Notes: generated by a model from the sequence alone, not told the origin. Shown: positions 45,900-54,979, counted from the stretch's first letter. The stretch is DNA of 64,000 bases from Christensenella sp. UBA2853 (GCA_002350845.1 DEFL01000048.1:60883-124882); one strand, 5' to 3'. Program-made: numbers and translations.

Positions 45900-46976
45900 T
45901 CAATCTCGGAACAGCATCGGCAGGAACTCATGAATGCATCTGCGCCAGACGCTCCAGTCATGCCCGCCTGGGAAGGTTCTGCGGATGATGTTCAGCGGTC
46001 TTCCTTCGAGCAGCCCGTCCTCTTCCTCAAAACGGCCGAAGAACTGATCTTCGGTACCCATGGCGCGGTAAAAGACCCGGAACGCCGCATTGAATACATC
46101 CGGTGAATCCAGAAGCGCCAGGTGCTTTCCAGCCTCCGTATCCCTCGGCGAGCGCAGGAATCCGCTGAACAGGCCGGCATACGCAAAGCATTCCGGATGC
46201 GTGAGGGTGACCATGCTGGTCTGGAAACTGCCCATGCTCAGTCCTGCCATGGCTCTGTGCCATTTATCGGTATAGACCGGATAGTGGGTCTCAATATACG
46301 GGATCAGATCATTCAGGAGAATCTCCGGGAACAGATTGGGCCCACCCGGATGCTTCGCCGAGACGGCCATGCCGTTGCCCATGACGATGAGCATTTCCTG
46401 CATGGCGCCTTCTGCCAGAAGCCGGTCCGCAATCCGCCCGACATGCCCCTGGTAGACCCAGCCCGTCTCATTTTCCCCATATCCGTGCTGCAGGTACAGA
46501 ACCGGATAGGTTTTCGCCGGATCATACGCCGGGGGTGTATACACCAGGCAGACTTCCAGCTTCCCGCTTACAGAAGATGGAAACAGACGCCGCGTAACCG
46601 CGCCGTGTTCCACGCCGTCCAGGCGGTCCCAGTCCTCCCCGTCCACCGGAATATCCACAAAATTCATCGGCCGGCAGCAGCCGTACCCGATCGGGAAATA
46701 GGGAGAGAGGACATCCGCACCGTCAATCTTCAGGAAGAAGTACTTGAACCCGCGTCCCAGGTCTGCCGTGCACTCCCACAGGTCGCCCTCCGCTTTCTCA
46801 AAGGGCGTGATCTGCCCGAACTGATCGATTTCCACACGCTCCGCCTGCGGAGCCCGGACACGCAGGCGCACACGCCCATCTTCAAGCACCTCATATCCCA
46901 CATCCCCGTCTCTTGACGGTTCACCGACATACGGGTCAAAGGAAACAGCAACATCCATCGGCCATGGTTTATTCAT
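45900..46976 (-). CDS. CE1-like carbohydrate esterase with N-terminal beta-sandwich
   Basis: This 358-residue protein has an N-terminal immunoglobulin/CBM48-like domain (about residues 20-110, GRVRLRVRAPQAERVEIDQFGQITPFEKAEGDLWE) and an alpha/beta-hydrolase domain. The second resembles feruloyl and acetyl-xylan esterases: VYTPPAYDPAKTYPVLYLQHGYGENETGW, nucleophile Ser in MAGLSMGSFQTS, and His in PGGHDWSVWRR. No signal peptide is seen. Such enzymes remove acyl groups from hemicellulose oligosaccharides. AGAGGTGAT precedes ATG 46976. A gap of 156 bp separates it from the upstream small genes. Confidence 0.8.
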   Translation of the reverse strand: MNKPWPMDVAVSFDPYVGEPSRDGDVGYEVLEDGRVRLRVRAPQAERVEIDQFGQITPFEKAEGDLWECTADLGRGFKYFFLKIDGADVLSPYFPIGYGCCRPMNFVDIPVDGEDWDRLDGVEHGAVTRRLFPSSVSGKLEVCLVYTPPAYDPAKTYPVLYLQHGYGENETGWVYQGHVGRIADRLLAEGAMQEMLIVMGNGMAVSAKHPGGPNLFPEILLNDLIPYIETHYPVYTDKWHRAMAGLSMGSFQTSMVTLTHPECFAYAGLFSGFLRSPRDTEAGKHLALLDSPDVFNAAFRVFYRAMGTEDQFFGRFEEEDGLLEGRPLNIIRRTFPGGHDWSVWRRCIHEFLPMLFRD

Positions 46977-47132
46977 TTTGATCACCTCTGCCCTCTGATA
47001 TTCTTTTCTTTCATGCGGAATCCTGCACCAGCCGCACGGCTTTCCTGCCCACGGGATGCTCTTTCCTGGTCACAGGATGCGCTTCCCTGATCCCCGTCTG
47101 CCTGCTGCACGCATCCACGCAGGAAAAGCAGA

Positions 47133-47486
47133 TCACATCTCTTCGTCATAGTAATCCGGCGCCTCACAGCCGCTGTAAAAGCAAAACTCCACATGGCGCA
47201 CGTCATCCATGCTGATTTCCGGAAAGAGCCTCCGGAAGGCCGGCCCGTACCTGCGCTTTTCCGCAGGCGTCAGACTGCGTGTCTTTCCGAAGGACTGTGC
47301 GTCCGAGATCTGGTCGCGAAGCACATAATCGATGAAGGGACGCACCGTCGGCGCGACTGCAAAATACGGACAGGTTCCAAGCGCCGGAAACTCTGATTCA
47401 TGCGCCTCGGAAAAGGCCCATGGGTCCGCGACCCCGACTTTCTCACAGGGCACGCGCAGCACACGCATTCTGATCCTTGCCGACAT
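47133..47486 (-). CDS. Hypothetical protein, Cys- and acid-rich C-terminus
   Basis: I do not recognise this 117-residue protein. It begins SARIRMRVLRVPCEKVG, a probable beta strand, and ends VEFCFYSGCEAPDYYDEEM. No membrane segment or signal is visible. GAGGAGG lies about 10 nt upstream of the ATG, and the gene starts 15 bp after the stop of the gene before it, so both are probably genuine members of one operon. A possible role together with the upstream protein cannot be inferred. Downstream 46977-47132 holds only imperfect direct repeats (CACRGGATGC). Confidence 0.55.
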   Translation of the reverse strand: MSARIRMRVLRVPCEKVGVADPWAFSEAHESEFPALGTCPYFAVAPTVRPFIDYVLRDQISDAQSFGKTRSLTPAEKRRYGPAFRRLFPEISMDDVRHVEFCFYSGCEAPDYYDEEM

Positions 47487-47501
47487 CCGTCTTCTGCCTC
47501 C

Positions 47502-48044
47502 TCATGTCTTTTTCCAAAGCAGACCATCCTTCGCTGCATAATCCTCCGCAGCCACGCCGCTCCAGTCCTCCTCGTCCATCGGGCGCATGCCGCATTTTTC
47601 CTGAACATGCAGCAGCATGCCGTCATACGCTGCCCTCAGAAGCTGGATATCACCGCTCACCGTCATTTCAATGCGCCAGTGCGCAGTGAAGGGGACCTGC
47701 GGGAAACGCAGGATATACGCACACAGGAGCTGGGGAAAGAGTGCCTCCGGATCCTCCATATCGGCCGTCCGCGCAATGTCCTGGCACCGGTCAATGAAAA
47801 TCCGGGTGCGGTAGCGCCTGAGCCATTCCAGTGCAGTATGCCGTGTGTCCAGGTTCAGGGCAGCTGCCTCATGCCGATACGCCAGATACTGCGCTGAGAG
47901 GGAACAGCACTTTTTCGCTTCACTGACCCACGGAAGATCGGGCGGCGCATAGGCTGTCCTGAGCAGCTCCTCCGCCACATGCATTGCCCAGCGGGCATGT
48001 TTTTCTTTTGGAAAGCACAGTTCGATTTGTGCGGTAACGCCCAT
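47502..48044 (-). CDS. Hypothetical protein
   Basis: This 180-residue protein matches no family that I can name. It starts VTAQIELCFPKEKHARWAMHVAEELL, a strand followed by a helix, and has a second similar strand HWRIEMTVSGDIQLLRAAYDGMLLHV, suggesting a duplicated alpha-beta layout. It is soluble, with several Cys (KKCCS, ECG-like KCGM). GGAGGAAGTGAAAGG precedes the ATG, supporting expression. It is the first gene of the pair and has an extended -10 promoter about 100 bp upstream. Confidence 0.6.
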   Translation of the reverse strand: MGVTAQIELCFPKEKHARWAMHVAEELLRTAYAPPDLPWVSEAKKCCSLSAQYLAYRHEAAALNLDTRHTALEWLRRYRTRIFIDRCQDIARTADMEDPEALFPQLLCAYILRFPQVPFTAHWRIEMTVSGDIQLLRAAYDGMLLHVQEKCGMRPMDEEDWSGVAAEDYAAKDGLLWKKT

Positions 48045-48348
48045 CCTTTCACTTCCTCCGCCATTTGATCCGACGGATACAGGGAACCCGGTCCGGCCTG
48101 CATCCGTCCTCTTTTTCCGAACACGATGTCAACTGCTCTCATTATACCAAAAGATATGCCTGCACGGGACCCTGTTTCTCTTTCGCCCTGCTTTTTCTGT
48201 GCACTCTGCCTTGTACCGGAAAGCACCACGCCTGCGTATGGATTTTTCATGGTTTGTGTGATACAGTGTGAGCACAGTCTTCAAACCAGACAGGTCAACT
48301 GAACAATCCGCTGAAAAGCGCCTCAGACAAGTTGAAAGGAGTGTGTCC
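48045..48348. other. Divergent intergenic region
   Basis: About 300 bp between the minus-strand hypothetical genes and the plus-strand hydrolase group. It contains the promoter at 48141-48149 and a weaker plus-strand candidate (TGGATT, 17 bp, TACAGT with TGn, 48239-48267). No gene is seen. Confidence 0.5.
48141..48149 (-). promoter_or_regulatory. Extended -10 promoter of the hypothetical gene pair
   Basis: Minus strand TGGTATAAT; no good -35. Confidence 0.5.
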
Positions 48349-48362
48349 GTGCATCGGACACA
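48342..48362. promoter_or_regulatory. Inverted repeat overlapping a start codon
   Basis: TGTGTCCG-TGCAT-CGGACACA, perfect 8-bp arms, starts just after the AGGAG and covers the GTG at 48349. As RNA it would form a hairpin that hides the start codon. Confidence 0.5.
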
Positions 48363-49170
48363 ACAGAGCAGCATGAACCGAGAAGCATTTCATGATCTCA
48401 CCTCCCGGGCCTCTTCCCCCACACTGTGGTGGATGGGCCAGATGGGCTTCCTGATGAAACTGGGCAGCACCCTGATCAGCATCGATTACTATGCCCTGCC
48501 CTCCGAAAACCGACAGATCCCGCCTCCTGTTCCTGCTGAAGAGCTGGACGGCATCTCTCTGTTTTTCGGCACGCACAACCATTCGGATCATATGGATATC
48601 CCGTCCTGGAAAATCTGGCTGAACACCTGCCCCGGGGCCCGGTTTGTGTTCCCGCGTGCCCATCAGGAGTTTCTCATCCGGGAAGGGTTCCCGGAGGACC
48701 GGCTGATCGGCCTCAATGACGGAGAAACGGTGCAGGCCGGCGGGATCACGATCCATGCTGTCGCCGCCGCGCATGAGTTTCTCGATCAGGATCCGGAAAC
48801 CGGGCTGTATCCCTGCCTGCAGTATATCCTCGAGTGCGGAGGAAAACGCATCTATCACGCCGGGGATACCCTGCGCTACGAGGGCATGCTGCCCACGCTC
48901 CGCGCGCTGGGGCATTTTGACTGCGCTATCCTGCCCATCAACGGACGGGATGCTGTGCGCTACCGCGCCAACTGTATCGGCAACATGACCTTTCAGGAAT
49001 CCGCAGACCTGGCCGGCGAGCTCTGTCCCGGGCTGGTGATTCCCGGCCACTGGGACATGTTTGCTTCCAACAGTGCCGATCCCACGGCATTTGCTGACTA
49101 TCTCGACGCCAAGTACGGCCCGTCCGTTCCCTGCCTGATTCCTTCGTACCTTACCCCGATCACTCTGTAA
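48349..49170 (+). CDS. Metallo-beta-lactamase-fold hydrolase (UlaG-like)
   Basis: This 273-residue metal hydrolase has the HxHxDH motif in FFGTHNHSDHMD, a later His in HAVAAAHEF, Asp in IYHAGDTLRYEG and a final His in VIPGHWDMF. It resembles UlaG, the L-ascorbate-6-phosphate lactonase, and related sugar-lactone or phosphoester hydrolases. GTG at 48349 is the probable start, 7 nt after AAAGGAG; the ATG at 48373 lacks a site but gives a normal family N-terminus. It leads a group of genes for carbohydrate ester and glycoside breakdown. Substrate is unproven. Confidence 0.8.
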   Translation: MHRTQQSSMNREAFHDLTSRASSPTLWWMGQMGFLMKLGSTLISIDYYALPSENRQIPPPVPAEELDGISLFFGTHNHSDHMDIPSWKIWLNTCPGARFVFPRAHQEFLIREGFPEDRLIGLNDGETVQAGGITIHAVAAAHEFLDQDPETGLYPCLQYILECGGKRIYHAGDTLRYEGMLPTLRALGHFDCAILPINGRDAVRYRANCIGNMTFQESADLAGELCPGLVIPGHWDMFASNSADPTAFADYLDAKYGPSVPCLIPSYLTPITL

Positions 49171-49198
49171 GAAATCTCCGTATTGTAAGAAAGAGAGC

Positions 49199-50068
49199 AT
49201 GCGCATGATTCCTGAACTGATGCATCTTCCCATGAATCCCGAGCTGAAAGGCCAGGCTGAACTCATCGGTCCACTCACCTACTCTCGAAACGGGCAGAAG
49301 CTGATCCTGATGCTGCCCTGGGCACCAAAGGATGACCGCACCCATCGCGCTCCCTGCCCTGTGATTCTCTTTGTCCAGGGCAGCGCATGGACGTTCCCGA
49401 ATCTGAACTATGAGATTCCCATGCTCAGCCGCTATGCGGAGGAAGGGTTCGCAGTCGCCACCGTCACCCACCGCAGCATTGCGGACGGCTTTCCGTTCCC
49501 TGCCTTTCTCGAGGATGTCAAATGTGCCGTCCGGTTTCTGCGCGCGCATGCTGCGCAGTATGCGCTCGACCCCGAACGCATTGCCGCCTTCGGCACCTCC
49601 TCCGGCGGGCACACAGTCTGCATGCTCGGTCTGACCGGGGATGATCCCGCTTTCCGCACCGCTGAATACCCGGATGTCTCCGACTCGGTGTGCTCGGTCA
49701 TCTCCTGCTTCGGACCGACCGATCTCAATGACCTGTTTGCGTTTTACCATCACCGGAAGGGAGAACCCAACGAATGGCTCGCTTCCGCTTTCGGCCCGGA
49801 CGCAGACGCCTGGGACGAACAAATGCGCCGCTACAGCCCGACAGCGCTTATCCGGGACGGTCAGCCCTATCCCCCGTTTCTCCTTCTGCACGGAACGGCA
49901 GATACCGTCGTCCCCGTCCGACAGATGGATGCGCTCTATACCCGCCTGAAAGAGGCCGGCGCAAAAGTGACGGCCTGGTATGTGGACGGCGCAGAGCATG
50001 AAGGAAATTTCTGGAGCCGCGAAGTGCGGATTGTCATTCACAACGAACTCATGCGCCTGATGCTCTGA
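49199..50068 (+). CDS. Alpha/beta hydrolase (BD-FAE/acetyl esterase-like)
   Basis: This 289-residue carboxylesterase has PVILFVQGSAWTFPNLN (oxyanion region), nucleophile Ser134 in FGTSSGGH, Asp in HGTADTVVPVRQ and His in GAEHEGNFW. The order and spacing fit esterases that deacylate xylan oligosaccharides. No signal peptide is present. ATG 49199 or 49205 may be used; AAGAGAG gives either a reasonable spacing. It follows the metallo-hydrolase gene by 28 bp and precedes a TIM-barrel epimerase gene by 44 bp, so it belongs to the same operon. Confidence 0.8.
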   Translation: MRMIPELMHLPMNPELKGQAELIGPLTYSRNGQKLILMLPWAPKDDRTHRAPCPVILFVQGSAWTFPNLNYEIPMLSRYAEEGFAVATVTHRSIADGFPFPAFLEDVKCAVRFLRAHAAQYALDPERIAAFGTSSGGHTVCMLGLTGDDPAFRTAEYPDVSDSVCSVISCFGPTDLNDLFAFYHHRKGEPNEWLASAFGPDADAWDEQMRRYSPTALIRDGQPYPPFLLLHGTADTVVPVRQMDALYTRLKEAGAKVTAWYVDGAEHEGNFWSREVRIVIHNELMRLML

Positions 50069-50112
50069 GGGCATGCAGCCGCTCATTTGATACAGTCACA
50101 AGGAGGCATACT

Positions 50113-50949
50113 ATGCGTTTTGGCGGTCTGATTTTCAAAAAATGGAACACCCCTGAGGAATGGGCGCTGGCAGCAAAAGAAATGGGCTACAGCGCTGTCT
50201 ACTTCCCGGTCGACTACAAGGCAGAGCAGTCCGTGATTGACGGATATGTCAATGCCGCAAAGGCGGCAGATCTGGTGATCTGCGAGATCGGCGTATGGAA
50301 CAATCTGCTTGACCGGAATCCTGAAAAGCGCGCTGCCGCGTTTGAGCGGGCCGTGCATCAGCTGGAGCTGGCCGACTATGTCGGTGCCAACTGCTGCGTA
50401 AACATTGCCGGTACCTATCATCCGACGGCCTGGGACGGTCCGCACCCGGACAACTTTACGCCCCGCGCCTTTGACGAGATTGTGGAGACCACCCAGCGCA
50501 TTATTGATGCGGTGCATCCCAAAAACACCGCCTACTCCCTCGAGCCCATGCCCTGGATGTACCCCGACACGCCGCACTCCTACCTGGAACTCATTCAGGC
50601 GGTGGACCGGGAAGCCTTTGCCGCCCACCTCGATATCGTCAATGTCCTCGCCTCCCCGGCCCTCGCCTACAGGAGCACATCGGTCATTCATGAATGGTTT
50701 GACCTGCTCGGTCCCATGATCCGCTCGATCCACGCCAAGGATATCATCCTGCGCGATCATCTGACAGTCCACCTCGACGAATGCCGTCCGGGCACCGGTC
50801 TTGTGGACTATAAAACCTATCTCTCCCGCGCTGCCCAGCTCGATGACCGCGTCTGCGTCATGCTCGAACACATGACCGAGGAAGAAGACTACATTCTGGC
50901 TACCGCCTTTATCAAGAAAACTGCCGCTTCACTCGGCATCACGCTGTAA
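50113..50949 (+). CDS. Sugar phosphate isomerase/epimerase (xylose isomerase-like TIM barrel)
   Basis: This 278-residue TIM-barrel protein resembles the IolE/YcjR-type AP endonuclease 2 superfamily. Metal-binding residues are likely the Glu in YSLEPMPWMYP, Asp in AAHLDIVN, His in IRSIHAKDI and Glu near VMLEHM. Such enzymes isomerise or epimerise sugars and cyclitols. AAGGAGG lies 8 nt before the ATG. Placed between esterase and GH3 genes, it probably acts on a sugar released in the pathway; the exact sugar is unknown. Confidence 0.8.
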   Translation: MRFGGLIFKKWNTPEEWALAAKEMGYSAVYFPVDYKAEQSVIDGYVNAAKAADLVICEIGVWNNLLDRNPEKRAAAFERAVHQLELADYVGANCCVNIAGTYHPTAWDGPHPDNFTPRAFDEIVETTQRIIDAVHPKNTAYSLEPMPWMYPDTPHSYLELIQAVDREAFAAHLDIVNVLASPALAYRSTSVIHEWFDLLGPMIRSIHAKDIILRDHLTVHLDECRPGTGLVDYKTYLSRAAQLDDRVCVMLEHMTEEEDYILATAFIKKTAASLGITL

Positions 50950-50971
50950 AGCGTGGGAAAGGAGATCTGAC

Positions 50972-53476
50972 ATGTCCTCTCCCGCTCAGCTGCCCGGCTG
51001 TGCGTCCAGCACAGTCAGCCCCAGGGAAATCCGCCATGCCGCCGTCTGCCGCCAGATTGCCGCGGAAGGCATGGTCCTTCTGAAGAATGACGGTATTCTT
51101 CCCCTTGCTGCAGATGCAGAAACCGCGCTGTACGGTGCCGGTGCCCGCCACACCATCAAAGGCGGCACAGGGAGCGGCAGCGTGAACAACCGCTATGCGG
51201 TCAGCATTGACGAAGGTCTCCGGCAGGCCGGGATCAGGATCACCAATACTGCCTGGCTCGATGATTTTGATGCGCGCCGCACGAAGGCGCGCGAGGCATG
51301 GATGCAGTCGCTCTATGCCATGTCCAGGCCGGACGATCCGGAAAGCCTGTACCGTGCCTATGCCTCCCATCCCATGCCCGCCCCGCTGGGCGGGGAGATC
51401 ACGGGCGGGGATGCCAATACCGCGATCTATGTCATTTCCAGGATTTCCGGGGAAGGCGCCGACCGCACCTGCACGCCCGGAGACTATCTGCTCTCCGAAA
51501 ACGAGCAGACCGAACTGGAAACCGTCTGCCGCCTCTACCGGCACGTCATTGTCATTCTCAATGTCGGCGGCATCATTGACCTGTCCTTTATGGATACGCT
51601 GCCCATCTCTGCCCTTGTGCTCATGAGCCAGGCCGGCATGGAAGGCGGCAATGCCCTGGCCGACGTCCTGACCGGCCGCATTCCCTTTTCAGGGCATCTC
51701 TCCGATTCCTGGCCCATGCACTATGAAGACCTGCCCGGCAGTGCCCACTTCAGTCACAACGACGGCAATGTCATCCGCGAATACTATACCGAGGATATCT
51801 ATGTCGGGTACCGGTATTTTGACACCTTTATCGTCCATCCCCGGTATCCCTTCGGCTACGGTCTGTCTCTGACCTCCTTTGAGGAAAAGACGGAAAGCGT
51901 TCAGGTCGCTGACGGCATGGCCTGCGTTTCTGTCCGCGTCACCAATACCGGCAGCCGCCCCGGACGCCAGGTCCTTCAGCTGTACGCTGCCTGCCCCTGC
52001 GGGCTTCGTGCCAAAGAGCACAAGCGCCTGATCGCCTTTGCCAAGACCGCTGAACTGGCACCGGGTGCCTCGGAGGAACTGCTCCTGAAGGCCCCGCTCC
52101 GCCTGCTCGCTTCCTTCCACACCGGAAAAGCCTCCTGGTATCTGGACGCAGGCAATTACACTCTGCTGCTGGGCACCTCCTCCGATGCGACAGCCCCTGT
52201 GGGACGCCTGACGCTGAAGGAGACCGTCTTCCTGCACCGGACCGGGAATATCCTTCCCCTGCAGGATGCCCTGAAAACCATCTTCCCGGATCCGAAGACG
52301 CTCAGCGCATGGCAGGCCATGCTCGACACGCAGGCCGCCCAAAAGCAGCTCCCGGCACTGCCGCTCGAGCCCGAGCTTGATGCTGTCCGTGCGCAGCTCG
52401 CTCCCGTGCCGGTGAAAAAGGACATTTTCGACTCCAGAGCGCAGGAAATCCTCTCTGAGCTCACCGAGGAAGAGAAAGCCGTGCTCTGTGTCGGCCGCAT
52501 GAAGCAGGGGCCTGCCGAATTCATCGGGAATGCGGGCGTCCGTGCACCCGGTGCCGCCGGGGAGACTGCGCCGGTGCTTGAAAACGCCTTCGGCATCCGC
52601 GGCGCGGTCATGGCTGACGGTCCTGCGGGACTCCGCCTGCAGCAGCACCTGCAGTATGACCCGGAGACCCTGACGCTCGTGCCGCTTTCCCGCATGCAGC
52701 AGCTTGAAAACCGTTTCTTCGGAAAAGAGTTCCTGAAGGACGGCATGATCGACCGGTATCAGTTTGCCTCCGCCGTGCCCGTCGGCACGCTGCTCGCCCA
52801 GACCTTTGATCCCGCGCGCGTCCGCGAGATCGGCTGCCTGATTGCCGCAGAAATGCAGGAACTGCATGTGGAGCTCTGGCTGGCCCCGGGCATGAATATC
52901 CACCGCAATCCGCTGTGCGGAAGAAATTTCGAGTATTTCTCGGAAGATCCGCTGCTCTCGGGCTGCATGGCCGCAGCCCTCACCGAGGGCGTTCAGGCAT
53001 CGAAAGGATGCGCTGTGACCATCAAACACTTCGCCTGCAACAACCAGGAAGAAAACCGCCGCGGCGTGTCCTCCGTGGTCTCCGAGCGTGCGCTGCGCGA
53101 AATCTATCTTCTGGGGTTTGAACTGTGTGTGCGCACCGCGCATCCCGGTGCCATCATGACCAGCTACAACAAGATCAACGGCGTCCATACCGCCAACAGC
53201 CATGACCTCCTCACGCGCACAGCGAGGGAACAGTGGGGCTTTGACGGCGTCATCATGACCGACTGGACCACAACGAACATGAACGGCGGCGCTTCCGCGG
53301 CCAAGTGTGTCGCCGCAGGCAACGACCTGACCATGCCCGGCCGCCTGTCCGATGTGCGCGAAATCCTCGACGCCCTCCACGAGACAGGCGATCAGTCCCT
53401 CTCCATGAGCGATCTGGATGCCTGCGCCGGGCGCGTCATTGCCGCCGCGCTGCGCCTTGGCTGTGACAGCGAATGA
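50972..53476 (+). CDS. Glycoside hydrolase family 3, domain-permuted
   Basis: This 834-residue retaining beta-glycosidase has the GH3 domains in reverse order. The alpha/beta sandwich comes first (EGMVLLKNDGILPLAADAETALYGAGARHTIKGGTGSGSVN), a fibronectin-III-like domain follows (about 300-400, GRQVLQLYAACP), and the TIM barrel is C-terminal from about 480, with ADGPAGLR, NIHRNPLCGRNFEYFSEDP, KHFACNNQE and nucleophile Asp764 in GVIMTDWTTTN. Permuted GH3 beta-glucosidases are known from rumen Ruminococcus and Butyrivibrio. No signal peptide is seen, so it cleaves imported oligosaccharides. GGAGA precedes the ATG. Confidence 0.9.
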   Translation: MSSPAQLPGCASSTVSPREIRHAAVCRQIAAEGMVLLKNDGILPLAADAETALYGAGARHTIKGGTGSGSVNNRYAVSIDEGLRQAGIRITNTAWLDDFDARRTKAREAWMQSLYAMSRPDDPESLYRAYASHPMPAPLGGEITGGDANTAIYVISRISGEGADRTCTPGDYLLSENEQTELETVCRLYRHVIVILNVGGIIDLSFMDTLPISALVLMSQAGMEGGNALADVLTGRIPFSGHLSDSWPMHYEDLPGSAHFSHNDGNVIREYYTEDIYVGYRYFDTFIVHPRYPFGYGLSLTSFEEKTESVQVADGMACVSVRVTNTGSRPGRQVLQLYAACPCGLRAKEHKRLIAFAKTAELAPGASEELLLKAPLRLLASFHTGKASWYLDAGNYTLLLGTSSDATAPVGRLTLKETVFLHRTGNILPLQDALKTIFPDPKTLSAWQAMLDTQAAQKQLPALPLEPELDAVRAQLAPVPVKKDIFDSRAQEILSELTEEEKAVLCVGRMKQGPAEFIGNAGVRAPGAAGETAPVLENAFGIRGAVMADGPAGLRLQQHLQYDPETLTLVPLSRMQQLENRFFGKEFLKDGMIDRYQFASAVPVGTLLAQTFDPARVREIGCLIAAEMQELHVELWLAPGMNIHRNPLCGRNFEYFSEDPLLSGCMAAALTEGVQASKGCAVTIKHFACNNQEENRRGVSSVVSERALREIYLLGFELCVRTAHPGAIMTSYNKINGVHTANSHDLLTRTAREQWGFDGVIMTDWTTTNMNGGASAAKCVAAGNDLTMPGRLSDVREILDALHETGDQSLSMSDLDACAGRVIAAALRLGCDSE

Positions 53477-53496
53477 ACCTTCAGGAGGTAAGCAGC

Positions 53497-54636
53497 ATGT
53501 CCTTCACACCAACCGCTTTCCTTCCGGATCCCTTTCTCGGACCGGACGGTGAGCGCATCACCTCCCCGGATGCATGGCCCCGGCAGGCCCGGTACATCCG
53601 GGAGCTCTGCGAGGAACACCTCTACGGCACCTGGCCGGATGCACCGAAAACCATTGAAGAGAGACTGAACACAGAGCCGGCTCTTCGCGGAAAGGCTGTG
53701 CGCCTCACCGGGCACCTTCTCATTGACGGCCGATACGCGCTGCCCGTCAGCTATGTGTTTCCCTCCGGCAAAGGACCGTTCCCCATCATCACCTTCAACA
53801 CCATGCGCCTTGGGATGCAGAGTCCGCTGGAAAGTGAAATCATTGAGAGCGGCTACGGCGTTTTTGCCTTCGACCGCGAGTGCATCCGCCCCGACCCCGG
53901 CATGGAAGCCGCATTCGGCTATAAAAATGAAACCCGGGAGTTTCCCTCCCTGCCCTGCGGAGATATCATGGCCTGGGCCTGGGGGCACCGCATCGCGGCG
54001 GACTGGCTGAGTGCGCGATCTGAGGCAGGCCCCCTCATCTGCACCGGACATTCCCGCGGCGGAAAGGCTGCGCTGTGTGCCGGCATTTTCGATGACCGCT
54101 TTGCTGTCACAGCGCCCATGGGCTCCGGATGCGGAGGGGCCGGATGCGCCCGCTTCAGCGGCACACTGGCCCTGGACCGGGATGACCCGGCGAAATGCGA
54201 AACCATCGGACGCATGGCGCATGTGTTCCCCACCTGGATGACGCCCCGCTATGCCTCCTACGGTTCAGATGCTGCCCCGTATCCGATCGGAGAGGAAGTG
54301 CAGGCCTTCCCGCTCGATGCACATATGCTCCGCGCCGCCTGCGCCCCGCGCGCCGTCTTTAATTCCGAGGGCCGCAGTGACTTCTGGGCCAATACGTTCG
54401 GCACGGAACTGTGCCGGGATGCCGCACAGAAGGTGTTCGAATTCCTCGGCGTGCCCGAACGCAACGGGTTCCACATCCGAAACGGCGGTCATGCGTTCAA
54501 CCGGGATGACTGGAGCGCGCTGATCGATTTCTGTGACATTGTCCTGCACCGGGTGCGCAGCATGCCCAGGGCGGATACCACCAACAGTGCCTATGTGATT
54601 GACCTGAAGCAGTATGCCCCGTGGGCAGAGCAGTAA
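53497..54636 (+). CDS. CE15-like (glucuronoyl esterase-type) alpha/beta hydrolase
   Basis: This 379-residue hydrolase resembles family CE15, which cleaves esters between 4-O-methylglucuronic acid of xylan and lignin alcohols. It has LCEEHLYGTWPDAP near the start, FDRECIRPDPGM, nucleophile Ser186 in ICTGHSRGGKAAL (the family consensus is GCSRxGK; here His replaces Cys), GSGCGGAG and a His in NGGHAFNRDDW. It lacks a signal peptide. AGGAGG lies 7 nt before the ATG, and the gene starts 20 bp after the GH3 stop. An acetyl-xylan-type esterase is the alternative. Confidence 0.75.
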   Translation: MSFTPTAFLPDPFLGPDGERITSPDAWPRQARYIRELCEEHLYGTWPDAPKTIEERLNTEPALRGKAVRLTGHLLIDGRYALPVSYVFPSGKGPFPIITFNTMRLGMQSPLESEIIESGYGVFAFDRECIRPDPGMEAAFGYKNETREFPSLPCGDIMAWAWGHRIAADWLSARSEAGPLICTGHSRGGKAALCAGIFDDRFAVTAPMGSGCGGAGCARFSGTLALDRDDPAKCETIGRMAHVFPTWMTPRYASYGSDAAPYPIGEEVQAFPLDAHMLRAACAPRAVFNSEGRSDFWANTFGTELCRDAAQKVFEFLGVPERNGFHIRNGGHAFNRDDWSALIDFCDIVLHRVRSMPRADTTNSAYVIDLKQYAPWAEQ

Positions 54637-54954
54637 ATGCCCCCGGGAAGACAAAGTTCGGAAAAACGGCCCAAATCACAGGTTTTGCGCAAAACTGCGT
54701 CTGTCGCACGGCAGACGCGGTTTTCTGTTTCAGCGCTTCCTGCTTCGGGAGATCCCATATCCCTGCCCGGATGTGCGGGCATCGTCCGGGAAGCCCGGCA
54801 GCCATCCCTGAAAACCCGGTTCGGTGCGTCCGAATAAAAATACACAAAAAATTTTTAATGTTCGTGTTTTTCTTTTGAACCGCCTGTATTTTTCGGTTTA
54901 AAATCGCCCATGACCGCTAACAGTCCCAAAAATCAGCGAAAAAATCGTATATTA
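54637..54954. other. Intergenic region before the purine operon
   Basis: Holds the terminator at 54691-54730, then AT-rich DNA with GTTCG elements. No gene is supported here. Confidence 0.5.
54691..54730 (+). terminator. Intrinsic terminator of the esterase-GH3 operon
   Basis: AAAACTGCGTCTG / CAGACGCGGTTTT stem (one G-T pair) with an 8-nt loop, followed by CTGTTT. Confidence 0.75.
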
Positions 54955-54979
54955 TTCTGTTTACAAGAGAAATTGTTCG
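54857..54979. promoter_or_regulatory. Two PurR-box-like elements
   Basis: AATGTTCGTG at 54857-54866 and AATTGTTCGTG at 54971-54981 resemble the reverse of the Firmicute Pur box (AWWWCCGAACWWT). The second lies in the promoter spacer of purF. Spacing and orientation do not follow the usual inverted pair, so this is weak. Confidence 0.3.

Noticed and set aside
47018..47120. Direct repeats between the hypothetical gene pair and the CE1-like esterase gene
   Set aside because: Short and imperfect, with no array structure; not CRISPR or a mobile element.
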